DNA from: Streptomyces sp. NBC_00464
GTDB lineage: Bacteria > Actinomycetota > Actinomycetes > Streptomycetales > Streptomycetaceae
Reading direction: 5' to 3'
DNA length: 64,000 nt
Assembly: GCF_036013915.1 (NCBI RefSeq)
Contig: NZ_CP107899.1
Span: forward strand, 558,001 to 622,000
Shown: positions 24,789 through 32,817 of the stretch, in pieces
Numbering within the stretch: the stretch's first letter is position 1
How the letters are laid out: each line of letters opens with the position of its first letter
The notes under the pieces: model-generated
The model's database searches: none
What the model was told of the DNA's origin: nothing
Seen by the model: the letters and a program-made list of their open reading frames with translations, nothing else
Made by a program: the position numbers and the translations under genes

Positions 24789-25609
24789 GCCGCACCGGCC
24801 GGGACCGGGACGTGATGAGCCCGCCGCACCCGGACGTCACCTCGCCGGGCACCGACTCCTGGGGCACCGACCCCTATGCCAACGCCCTGCGCAACGGGCA
24901 CGGGCCGCTCTTCCTCCGCCGCACGGACGGCTGGCTGCTGCCGCTGGACGTGGAGCGCTGGTGCGCCGGCGCGGACGCCGCGGATCTGTCGGCGCTGCGG
25001 CGCTGCGAGGGCCCCGTCCTGGACATCGGCTGCGGGCCCGGAAGACTGGTCGCCGCACTCGCGGCCCGCGGTCACCGCGCGCTCGGCATCGACGTCAGCG
25101 AGGCCGCGGTGAACCGCACCCTGCGGCTCGGCGGTTCCGCGCTGCGCCGCTCCGTCTTCGAACCGCTCCCGGGCGAGGGCCGTTGGGGCACCGTGCTGCT
25201 CGTCGACGGCAACATCGGCATCGGCGGCGACCCGGCCCACCTCCTGCGTCGCACGGCTGACCTGCTCGCCCCGGGTGGGCTCCTCATCGCCGAGACCGCG
25301 CCCCAGGACATCGACGAGCGGGTCCGCGTGCGGCTGGACGACGGGCGCGCCACCGCGACCGGACCGGCACCGTCCGACCTCTTCCCGTGGGCCCGGCTCG
25401 GCACATCCGCGCTGCTGAGGTATGCCGGCCCCCACGGCCTGCACTCCGCCGATCAGTGGGACGCGGACGGCCGCACGTTCGTCTCCCTGCGCCGCAGCCG
25501 CAGCGTCCGGACCACCAGCCAGACGCCCGACACCAGGAACAGCGCGGCCGTGATCAGCAGCCAGTTCCCCAGGAACACATCGGGGGACAGCCCGCTCGCC
25601 GGCTCATAG
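24785..25609 (+). CDS. SAM-dependent methyltransferase with antisense C-terminal extension
   Basis: A 274-residue protein from GTG 24785. Motif I is VLDIGCGPGRLVAAL, followed by GIDVSEAAV, LLVDGNIGIGGDP and LLAPGGLLIAETAP. Family similarity ends near FVSLRR (about residue 233). The remaining roughly 40 residues are read from DNA that is the antisense of the next, converging membrane-protein gene and look like low-complexity readthrough. The native stop seems to have been lost. The third gene of the GT2-DUF2064-methyltransferase unit, it probably methylates the sugar or lipid product. Confidence 0.82.
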   Translation: MSRTGRDRDVMSPPHPDVTSPGTDSWGTDPYANALRNGHGPLFLRRTDGWLLPLDVERWCAGADAADLSALRRCEGPVLDIGCGPGRLVAALAARGHRALGIDVSEAAVNRTLRLGGSALRRSVFEPLPGEGRWGTVLLVDGNIGIGGDPAHLLRRTADLLAPGGLLIAETAPQDIDERVRVRLDDGRATATGPAPSDLFPWARLGTSALLRYAGPHGLHSADQWDADGRTFVSLRRSRSVRTTSQTPDTRNSAAVISSQFPRNTSGDSPLAGS

Positions 25610-25938
25610 CGCTCCGCCTGCCGGGTGATCAGCGGGAACCACACGAGGAGCAGCAGTCCGGAGAGGAACACCGGCACCCGGACGAAGTTCACCAGACCGG
25701 AGCGCCGCCCGACCGATCGGCACAGCAGCCGGTCCGCGGACGCGTACACCGGGACCAGCACCAGGTCGTGCACGAGGGCGGCACCGACGAACCACACGAT
25801 CACCCCCCAGGTGTCCCCCGCCAGCAGCCGTACACCCGCATAGCCCGCCAGCGCGAAGGAGGCGACCGTCAGCAGCAGATGCAGCGGCCCCTCCCCGTAC
25901 CGACGCCTCATGACAGCGGTCGGGTTCGCCCTGTTCAC
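25453..25938 (-). CDS. Small polytopic membrane protein
   Basis: A 161-residue protein starting at GTG 25938, overlapping the stop of the molybdopterin oxidoreductase gene by four bases (GTGA). Four hydrophobic helices are visible (about 17-35, 41-60, 85-105, 125-147), with a basic C-terminus LRLRRRET. No recognised family. The coupling to the oxidoreductase suggests a membrane partner or assembly factor. Its last 157 bases are antisense to the end of the methyltransferase gene, an unusually long convergent overlap. Confidence 0.7.
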   Translation of the reverse strand: MNRANPTAVMRRRYGEGPLHLLLTVASFALAGYAGVRLLAGDTWGVIVWFVGAALVHDLVLVPVYASADRLLCRSVGRRSGLVNFVRVPVFLSGLLLLVWFPLITRQAERYEPASGLSPDVFLGNWLLITAALFLVSGVWLVVRTLRLRRRETNVRPSASH

Positions 25939-27245
25939 AGCTCTCCAAAGGTCAGCCGGGACACCCATTTGGTGTTGAGTACGCCGGGGGCGGCCGGGAC
26001 GATGATCCGTGCCGGATAGCCGTGATCGGGTGTCAGGTCCTCGCCGTTGACCTCCAGGGCGAGCAGGGAGCGCGGGTCGCGCACCTGGTTGTCGCGCAGC
26101 GCCGCCCGGCGGAAGGCGCCCCTGCGCTGAAGGGATTCCACCAGCACGCCGGGGGGCCGGTCCGGATATCCGGCGAGCGCAGCCAGGTCCGTCAGGCGTA
26201 CCCCGCGCCACCACTGGTCCGAGGTGGACCAGCCCTCCACGCACGCGATCGGAAGAGCGGCACTGTGCTGCTCCATGGCCAGCAGCTGTTCCCGGGTGAA
26301 CCGGAGGTCCCCGGCCGGTCCGCTGACGGTGAGCCACCAGCCCTCCCCCGTATCGACGGTGGTGACGCCGACCGCGGCGGCCGTCTTGTTGATCTGGAAG
26401 CCGTTGGGCCCCGACCCGGGTTCGGCCGCGCCGTGCGGAGTGAGCACGGCGAGACGCCGCAGCGGTCCGTCGAAGCTCCGTCCCGCCGAGGTGACCAGCA
26501 GGACCAGCGAACCGGCGCCCACCATGGCCAGGGCCCCGCGACGGGACAGCGTCGGTGCCGAGGGGGCGGGTGACTCCAGCGTGTCGCCCTGGACCTTTCC
26601 GCTCAGCCCGCCCGACCGAAGCACCCGTACGGCCTGCGGCACCCGGAGTCCCGCGTGGGCGAGGAACGCGGCGAAGAACACCCATGCCCCGTAGAAGTGC
26701 AGCGGGTAGAAGGAGCCCGGGAACAGGTATTCCAGCTGGATGTTGAGGAGTCCTGTCACGAACTCGAACAGTGCCCCGCCGACCAGGAGCAGCAGCGAGA
26801 TCCGCTCCAGCGCGTGCCCGACGGAGCGGGCCGGGGGCAGTGCGAAGAGCCGCGGGACGACCGACCAGAGCTTGGCCAGCAGGACCGGCACGAGCACGAT
26901 CCCGAGGGTGACGTGGACGCCCTGCGTCAGCCGGTACAGCCAGTGCGGACCGGTCGGCCAGTCGAAGAGGTAGAAGCCCAGCAGCCCCTTGTCCGGTGTC
27001 TTGTCGTTGACCGGGTTCAGGTCCGGGTTGTAGGCCGCGTACGAAAGCAGTCCGGTCACGAACAGCGCGGTGATCCCGAAGAGCAGGACGAGGCCCAGGA
27101 CGGCGGTGAAGGGGACTCCGCGCACCGGGCTGCGCCAGAACCCGGGCGCCGAGGGGAGGCGGTCGAGGATCGTCGCCGCACGCCCGCCGAGGAGGCGGGA
27201 AAGCAACGCGGGTGGAGTCGGAGTGCTCCGACGGCTGTCGCCCAT
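25935..27245 (-). CDS. Cytochrome b561-like membrane domain fused to molybdopterin oxidoreductase
   Basis: A 436-residue fusion. Residues about 42-205 hold four membrane helices with histidines (His101, His111, His183, His197) placed as in b561/b-type haem domains. A twin-arginine-like stretch TLSRRGALAMVGAG (232-245) leads into a fifth helix. Then comes a sulfite-oxidase-fold domain with the molybdenum cysteine Cys335 in PIACVEGWSTSDQWW, plus RDNQVRDP and DHGYPARIIVP. The catalytic domain probably faces outside and passes electrons through the haem domain. The substrate is unknown. The internal Tat-like motif after a membrane anchor is noteworthy. Coupled downstream to the 161-residue membrane protein. 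Confidence 0.85.
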   Translation of the reverse strand: MGDSRRSTPTPPALLSRLLGGRAATILDRLPSAPGFWRSPVRGVPFTAVLGLVLLFGITALFVTGLLSYAAYNPDLNPVNDKTPDKGLLGFYLFDWPTGPHWLYRLTQGVHVTLGIVLVPVLLAKLWSVVPRLFALPPARSVGHALERISLLLLVGGALFEFVTGLLNIQLEYLFPGSFYPLHFYGAWVFFAAFLAHAGLRVPQAVRVLRSGGLSGKVQGDTLESPAPSAPTLSRRGALAMVGAGSLVLLVTSAGRSFDGPLRRLAVLTPHGAAEPGSGPNGFQINKTAAAVGVTTVDTGEGWWLTVSGPAGDLRFTREQLLAMEQHSAALPIACVEGWSTSDQWWRGVRLTDLAALAGYPDRPPGVLVESLQRRGAFRRAALRDNQVRDPRSLLALEVNGEDLTPDHGYPARIIVPAAPGVLNTKWVSRLTFGEL

Positions 27246-27452
27246 GCCCCGACGCTATGCCGGGCGTGCAGGGACGGGACGGTGACGACTCCTGACGAAA
27301 CGGTGACGTCACTCCCCCGGAAGGCACGGACCCGCCCGCCGGGAACACGCGCCGGCGCCCGCGCCGTCCACGGGCGATCCGAGATCTGACGGTTCGGTGA
27401 CGCGCCCCGTCACCACACGTCCCCGGCGCCCCGTCGTGCTTACGGTGCCTGC

Positions 27453-28847
27453 GTGAAGACCGTGGACCGCACCGCACAAGCCACCGAACCCGTCCCCGCG
27501 CAACGCTCCGGGCACCGCCGCGACCTGGCCACCGCCGGTGCGGGCGTCGTCCTGGTCGCCGCCGCCGTGCTCGTCGGCCGGGCCTACGACGACGCCGGCC
27601 GCGTCCTCGTCGTGCACTGGCCGCCGCTGCTCGCGTCCTGGTACCCGCACATCGGCCCCGGCACCTGGGCCGCGCCCGCCGTCGCCGTCGCCGTCATCAC
27701 CCACGGCCCCGTCCTCGCCGACCGGCTGCGCTGGCGGTCGCTGCTCATCGGCTGCTACGCCACCGCGCTCGCCTGGGTCTTCTCGCTCGCGCTGATCGAC
27801 GGCTGGGGTCGGGGGATCGCCGAACGGCTCACCACCAAACACGAGTACCTGAGGGTCATCGGCCGCTTCGACGACATCGGGGCCGCCCTGCGCGGCTTCA
27901 ACGAACACATCCTGATCGGCCCGCCGGGAAACTGGCCCGCCCATGTCGCGGGACACCCACCGGGCTCCACCCTCACCTTCGTCCTGCTGGACCGCGTCGG
28001 ACTCGGCGGCGGAGCCTGGGCCGGGGTCTGGTGCATCGTGACCGGGGCCTCCGCCGCGGTGGCCGTCCTGATCGCCGTCCGCACCCTCGCGGACGAGCAC
28101 ACCGCCCGCCGCGCCGCACCGTTCGTCGTCCTCGCACCGGTCGCCATCTGGGCGGGTGCCTCGGCAGACGGGTACTTCACCGCGGTGGCCGCCTGGTCCG
28201 TCACCCTGCTGGCCCTGGCCGCGACCCGCACGGTGCGCAGCCCCGCGGCCGCCGCGCTGGGTGCCGGGCTCCTCTACGGGCTGACCTGCTACCTCAGTTA
28301 CGGTCTGACGCTCATCGCACTCCCGCTCCTCGCAGTTCTCGCGCTCACCCGCACCGTCCGGCCGCTCCCCCTCTTCGTCCTGGGAGCTCTGGTGGCGCCG
28401 GTCGCCTTCACGCTCGCGGGCTTCAACTGGTGGGAGGCGTACCACCTGCTCGTCGAGCGCTACCGCCAGGGAGCCGGGGGCATCCGCCCCTACTCCTACT
28501 GGGTCTGGGCCAACCTCGCCTGCACCGCGATCGCCGTCGGACCGGCGACGCTCGCGGGCCTCCGCCGGACCGTGGCAGGGGCCCCCGGGGCCGTACGCAC
28601 CCTGCGAACCGGGACGACGGCTCCCTCGCAGCGCCTGATCCTGCTCGTCTCGGCGGCGCTCGTCGCACTGTTGGCGGCCGACCTGTCCGGGATGAGCAAG
28701 GCGGAGACGGAACGGATCTGGCAGCCGTTCATGCTCTGGCTGCTCCCCGCCGCCGCGCTCCTGCCCGTATCCGGCAGGCGTGGCTGGCTGACCGCCCAGG
28801 CGATCGTGGCCCTGGCCGTCAACCACCTGCTCTGGACGGGCTGGTAG
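27453..28847 (+). CDS. Polytopic membrane protein, possible GT-C-type glycosyltransferase
   Basis: A 464-residue protein with about eleven hydrophobic segments. After the first two helices there is a long outer loop containing RFDDIGAALRGFNEHIL and GNWPAHVAGHPPGSTL. Acidic residues and His-Pro in a first big external loop recall GT-C lipid-linked sugar transferases, but a definite DxD is not obvious (FDD at about 145 is a candidate). It is divergent from the molybdopterin oxidoreductase and closes the glycosyltransferase region. Starts at GTG 27453. Function unassigned; a polyprenyl-phosphate sugar transferase would fit the context. Confidence 0.65.
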   Translation: MKTVDRTAQATEPVPAQRSGHRRDLATAGAGVVLVAAAVLVGRAYDDAGRVLVVHWPPLLASWYPHIGPGTWAAPAVAVAVITHGPVLADRLRWRSLLIGCYATALAWVFSLALIDGWGRGIAERLTTKHEYLRVIGRFDDIGAALRGFNEHILIGPPGNWPAHVAGHPPGSTLTFVLLDRVGLGGGAWAGVWCIVTGASAAVAVLIAVRTLADEHTARRAAPFVVLAPVAIWAGASADGYFTAVAAWSVTLLALAATRTVRSPAAAALGAGLLYGLTCYLSYGLTLIALPLLAVLALTRTVRPLPLFVLGALVAPVAFTLAGFNWWEAYHLLVERYRQGAGGIRPYSYWVWANLACTAIAVGPATLAGLRRTVAGAPGAVRTLRTGTTAPSQRLILLVSAALVALLAADLSGMSKAETERIWQPFMLWLLPAAALLPVSGRRGWLTAQAIVALAVNHLLWTGW

Positions 28848-28933
28848 CCGGCAGCCGCTTCAGGGCGGGGGCGGCCCACGGACGGGATCCCCCGGCCCCG
28901 ACGCGTCCTGCCGAACCGCCCCCGTGGGAAGAC

Positions 28934-30325
28934 TCAGTTGGTGTACTGACACATACCCCGCGGCAAGTACACCCCGTGCCCCGCCTCCCCCACATAGGCC
29001 CGGTCGTCGATCACCGGAACCCCGCGGGACAGCACCGTCTCGACCCTCCCCGTGACACGCTTGCCCTCGTAGGCCGAGTAGTCGACATTCATGTGATGCG
29101 TCTCGGCGGACAGAACCTGCTCGGCCGCCGGATCGTAGATGACGATGTCGGCGTCCGAACCCGGGGCGATCGTGCCCTTCTTCGGATACAGGCCGAACAT
29201 GCGCGCCGGCGCAGCGCAGGCGATCTCGATCCAGCGGCGGCGGCTGATATGGCCTTCGACGACGCCTTGATGCAGGAGATCCATGCGGTTCTCGACACCC
29301 GGCATGCCGTTCGGGATCTTCGAGAAGTCTCCCCGCCCCATCTCCTTCTGCCCCTTGAAGCAGAAGGGGCAGTGGTCCGTGGACACCACCTGCAGATCGT
29401 TCGTCCGCAGCCCACGCCACAGAGCCTCCTGATGCTCCCTCGGGCGCAGCGGGGTGGAGCACACGTACTTCGCGCCTTCGAAGTCGGGTTCAGCCAGGTT
29501 GTCGGTCGACAGGAAGAGGTACTGCGGACACGTCTCACCGAACACCGGGAGTCCCTCGTCCCGGGCTCGCGCCAATTCGGCGACGGCCTCCTGGGCGGAG
29601 ACATGCACCACGTAGAGAGGTGCACCTGCCACTTGGCTCAGCTTGATCACTCGATGCGTGGCCTCGGCTTCGAGCAGCGCCTTGCGGACTTCACCGTGGT
29701 AGCGGGGGTCCCTTTCCCCACGGGCCAGCGCCTGTTCCACGAGCACATCGATCGCGAGGCCGTTCTCCGCGTGCGTCATCACCAGGCCGCCGTTGGAGGC
29801 GGCGCGTTGCATGGCTCGCAGGATCTGACCGTCGTCGGAGAGGAAGACCCCGGGATACGCGGTGAAGAGCTTGAACGAGGTGACGCCGGCCGAGACGAGC
29901 CGGTCCATCTCCCTGAGCGAGGACTCGTTCACATCGGACATGATCATGTGGAACGCGTAGTCGATCGCGCACTTTCCATCGGCCTTCTCGTGCCACGCGT
30001 CGAGCCCGGCAGTCAGGGAGCCGCCCTTGGACTGGATCGCGAAGTCGATGATGGTTGTCGTGCCGCCCCACGCCGCGGCCCGGGTCCCCGTCTCGAACGT
30101 ATCGGAGGCGAACGTGCCGCCGAAGGGCATCTCCATATGCGTGTGCCCGTCGACCCCGCCCGGAATCACGTACTTCCCGGCGGCGTCGATGACATGGTCG
30201 GCCGTCCACCCATGGCTGTCATGAGTGGCCATGGCCACGACCCGGCCACCGTCGATGAGCACATCGACGTGCAACTCGTCGGAGGCCGTGATCACCAGTC
30301 CGCCAGTAATAAGGGTGCGTGCCAT
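28934..30325 (-). CDS. hydA: Dihydropyrimidinase / D-hydantoinase
   Basis: A 463-residue amidohydrolase of normal family length. Metal ligands: His61 and His63 in GHTHMEM, carboxylated Lys152 in SFKLFTAYPG, His185 in THAENG, His241 in VVHVSA and Asp317 in STDHCPF. It opens the 5,6-dihydropyrimidine ring to N-carbamoyl-beta-amino acids, the middle step of reductive pyrimidine breakdown. Downstream (lower coordinates) there is no LLM or permease gene; those lie at 5-7.7 kb beside a second, broken copy of this gene's 3' end. Some early codons (CTT, ATT, ACT) are AT-richer than the surroundings. An inverted repeat lies 33 bases before the ATG. Confidence 0.92.
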   Translation of the reverse strand: MARTLITGGLVITASDELHVDVLIDGGRVVAMATHDSHGWTADHVIDAAGKYVIPGGVDGHTHMEMPFGGTFASDTFETGTRAAAWGGTTTIIDFAIQSKGGSLTAGLDAWHEKADGKCAIDYAFHMIMSDVNESSLREMDRLVSAGVTSFKLFTAYPGVFLSDDGQILRAMQRAASNGGLVMTHAENGLAIDVLVEQALARGERDPRYHGEVRKALLEAEATHRVIKLSQVAGAPLYVVHVSAQEAVAELARARDEGLPVFGETCPQYLFLSTDNLAEPDFEGAKYVCSTPLRPREHQEALWRGLRTNDLQVVSTDHCPFCFKGQKEMGRGDFSKIPNGMPGVENRMDLLHQGVVEGHISRRRWIEIACAAPARMFGLYPKKGTIAPGSDADIVIYDPAAEQVLSAETHHMNVDYSAYEGKRVTGRVETVLSRGVPVIDDRAYVGEAGHGVYLPRGMCQYTN

Positions 30326-30357
30326 GGCTTCTGCTCCATTCGCGTCGGATCAACGGC

Positions 30358-30371
30358 GTTCACTCGTGAAC
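30358..30371. promoter_or_regulatory. Inverted repeat upstream of dihydropyrimidinase
   Basis: GTTCAC-TC-GTGAAC, perfect 6-base arms, 33 bases before the hydA ATG. It does not resemble the repeat upstream of the nitrilase gene at 33699, which argues that hydA now has its own control. Binding protein unknown. Confidence 0.45.
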
Positions 30372-30535
30372 CATTCCTGCTCACCGCATGCGTCCCCCGC
30401 CGGCCCGGTGGGCGGCACGGTTCGACGCTGCCCTGACCCCGAACGGGCGAGTGCCGCGGGGCCCTTGCGGGGGAACTCTCGGGGCGGGGAGCGGCAGTTC
30501 CGTCCGGGCCTCGCGCAGCCGCCTAGCTTCGTTCC

Positions 30536-31474
30536 ATGATCAGAAACGCAATCATCGCCTCGGCCGTCATCTGCACCTCCCTCGCCGCCACAGCCCTGAG
30601 TGCCACCGCCGCGTCCGACGGATGGCAGCGCGTCGGCTCCGGGATCAGGGGTGGCGTGAGCGGCATGGCGCTCGTCGAGGGTGCGCCCGCGGGCCGCGGG
30701 CAGGCCGACGCCGTCGTCGTACGGGACAACAAGGGTGACGGCGAGAGCAGGCTGGCGACGGTACGTCTGCGGCCCGGCCACGCACCCGTCGTCGAGGAGC
30801 TCCCCTGGCTCGGCATGCTCCCCGCCGACCTGGAGGCCCTCGACGCGGTGCCCGGCCGGCCCGGCCACTACGTCGCCGTGGCCAGCCGCGGCAACGCCTA
30901 CCACGTCGTGGTCGCGGACGGCCGGGCGACGGCCGAGCAGGAACCCGTCGCGCTGCCGGGCCGGCGCGACGGCGACAACTACGAGAGCTTCGCGCTGCAC
31001 CGCGACCGGTCGGGGACGACCTACGCCGTGTGGGCGACGCGGGGCAGCGGCGACGAGAAGGCCGTCGTACGCGCCGCATCGGTGCGCATCGGCGCGAACG
31101 GCCTGGACTTCGGCACGGTCTCGGCGCGGCAGGAGTTCGCCGTACCGTTCCCGGACGAGGACGAGGTGCGCCACATCAGTGACCTGAAGGTGCTCGGTGA
31201 CGGCACCGTGCTGGTGTCGGCGGCCTCGGATCCCAATGTGGACGACGGTCCGTTCTCCTCCGCGGTCTACGACGCCGGCCGGTTCAGCGTGAACCAGGCC
31301 CATGACGCGGTGCTGCGCCTGAAGCCCGTACAGGCACTCGTTCCGCTGAGCCGCTTCACCAAGCAGGACAACCGGAAGATCGAGGCCATCGCCGTCCTGC
31401 CCGGACGGCTGGGCCTCTGGGGCACCGACGACGAGAACTTCGGCGGTTCCGTGACGTTCGAGCACATCGGCTAG
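30536..31474 (+). CDS. Secreted protein of unknown function
   Basis: A 312-residue exported protein. The signal peptide MIRNAIIASAVICTSLAATALSATAA is followed by cleavage near residue 26. The mature part has repeated beta-rich segments (PGHYVAVASRGNAYHVVVADG, TTYAVWATRGSGDEKAVVRAA, GTVLVSAASDPN), which suggests a propeller-like fold. No catalytic motif is recognised. It lies on the plus strand between hydA and the aminotransferase, both minus, so it interrupts what would otherwise be a continuous pyrimidine operon. It ends at a shared terminator hairpin. Confidence 0.75.
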   Translation: MIRNAIIASAVICTSLAATALSATAASDGWQRVGSGIRGGVSGMALVEGAPAGRGQADAVVVRDNKGDGESRLATVRLRPGHAPVVEELPWLGMLPADLEALDAVPGRPGHYVAVASRGNAYHVVVADGRATAEQEPVALPGRRDGDNYESFALHRDRSGTTYAVWATRGSGDEKAVVRAASVRIGANGLDFGTVSARQEFAVPFPDEDEVRHISDLKVLGDGTVLVSAASDPNVDDGPFSSAVYDAGRFSVNQAHDAVLRLKPVQALVPLSRFTKQDNRKIEAIAVLPGRLGLWGTDDENFGGSVTFEHIG

Positions 31475-31493
31475 CCGAGTCCGGTCCCCGGAC

Positions 31494-31531
31494 ACGGGGG
31501 TGCGGCGACCCGCCGGCCACCGCACCCCCGT
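31494..31531. terminator. Bidirectional terminator hairpin
   Basis: Perfect 12-base arms ACGGGGGTGCGG / CCGCACCCCCGT (31494-31505, 31520-31531) between the stops of the converging secreted-protein and aminotransferase genes. It separates the aminotransferase/nitrilase unit from hydA transcriptionally. Confidence 0.8.
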
Positions 31532-31533
31532 CC

Positions 31534-32817
31534 TCATCCCACCGAGCGCAGTGCCTCGGCCAGGATCGCCGCGCCCTCCTCCGCCTCCGGGATGGACAGC
31601 GAGAGCGGCGGGGCGATGCGCAGCACGCTGGTGTCGTGGCCACCGCCCTTGCCGAGGAGCAGCCCGCCCTCCCGGGCCGCTTCGAGCACGGCCGCGGCGG
31701 CTTCGGGGTTCGCCTCGTCCGTACCCGGCTTCACGAGCTCGATGCCGATCATCAGGCCGCGCCCGCGCACCTCCCGTACGCACTCCGATGCCGCACCGAT
31801 CGCGCGCAGCCGCTCGATGAGCAGACCGCCGACACGGCGGGCGTTGCCCTGGAGGTCGTGTTCGAGGAGGTACGAGAGGTTGGCGAGTCCGGCGGCCATC
31901 GTGACCGGGGAGCCGCCGAACGTCGAAATGGAGTTGGCGTCCAGGCAGTTCATGACGTCCGCACGGGCGATGACGCCGCCGATCGACATGCCGTTGCCGA
32001 TGCCCTTGGCGAAGGTGACGATGTCCGGCGGGCCGTTCTGTCCATGCGCCTGCCAGCCCCAGAAGTGCTCGCCAGAGCGCCCCCAGCCGGTCTGCACCTC
32101 GTCGGAGATCCACAGGATGCCGTGCCGGTTGAGGACTTCGCGGAACGCCGCGTACAGGCCGTCGGGCGGCGAGGTGAACCCGCCCACGCCCTGGATGGGT
32201 TCGGCGATCAGGGCGGCGGGTGCCCTGGTGTGGCCGAGCAGGTCCTCCAGGTCCGCGACACAGGCGGCGATGAACTCCCCGTCGCCCAGGTGCGCGTACG
32301 GTCCGCGGGTGCGGACGCCGCCGTGCACGTACAGCGTCTGGAGCGGCGAGAGGCTGGTGGGCGACCAGGCGTTGTTGCCGGTGATGGAGACCGCGGAGAA
32401 GGACCGGCCGTGGTAGCTGTTGCGCATCGCGAGGATCTGGTTCGACCTGCGGTACGTGGTGGCGAGCAGCAGGGCCGTGTCGTTGGCCTCGGTGCCGGAG
32501 GTGGTGAAGAAGACCCGGGCCTCCGGGATGCCGGAGAGCGTGGCGACGCGCTCGGCGAGTTCGACCATCGGCCGGTTCAGATAGAGCGTGGAGGAGTGGA
32601 TGATCCGCCCGGCCTGCTCACTGACCGCCTTGGTGACCTCGGGCAGGGCATGGGCGGTCATCGTGGTGAGGATGCCGCCGAAGAAGTCCAGGTAGCGCCT
32701 GCCGTCCGCGTCCCAGACGTGGCGGCCTTCGCCGTGGGTGATCTCCAGCGGGTGCCGGTAGTAGAGCGCCAGCCATTCGGGACTGACGGCGAGATGGCGA
32801 TGGTGCAGGCTGCTCAC
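31534..32817 (-). CDS. Class III PLP-dependent aminotransferase (beta-amino acid type)
   Basis: A 427-residue class III aminotransferase. FTTSGTEAND (about 104-113) is the phosphate-binding region, Asp239 in WISDEVQTGWGRSG contacts the pyridine nitrogen, and Lys271 in VTFAKGIGNG forms the Schiff base. GTG 32817 overlaps the nitrilase stop by four bases and is preferred to the in-frame codons upstream inside that gene. In this context the amino donor should be beta-alanine or beta-aminoisobutyrate, the products of the amidohydrolase encoded just upstream. The product would be malonate or methylmalonate semialdehyde. Confidence 0.88.
   Translation of the reverse strand: MSSLHHRHLAVSPEWLALYYRHPLEITHGEGRHVWDADGRRYLDFFGGILTTMTAHALPEVTKAVSEQAGRIIHSSTLYLNRPMVELAERVATLSGIPEARVFFTTSGTEANDTALLLATTYRRSNQILAMRNSYHGRSFSAVSITGNNAWSPTSLSPLQTLYVHGGVRTRGPYAHLGDGEFIAACVADLEDLLGHTRAPAALIAEPIQGVGGFTSPPDGLYAAFREVLNRHGILWISDEVQTGWGRSGEHFWGWQAHGQNGPPDIVTFAKGIGNGMSIGGVIARADVMNCLDANSISTFGGSPVTMAAGLANLSYLLEHDLQGNARRVGGLLIERLRAIGAASECVREVRGRGLMIGIELVKPGTDEANPEAAAAVLEAAREGGLLLGKGGGHDTSVLRIAPPLSLSIPEAEEGAAILAEALRSVG

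Noticed and set aside
28848..28933. Terminator between the plus-strand membrane protein and hydA
   Set aside because: Only an 8-base G/C-rich complementarity with a loop of about 40 bases was found, which is not convincing.
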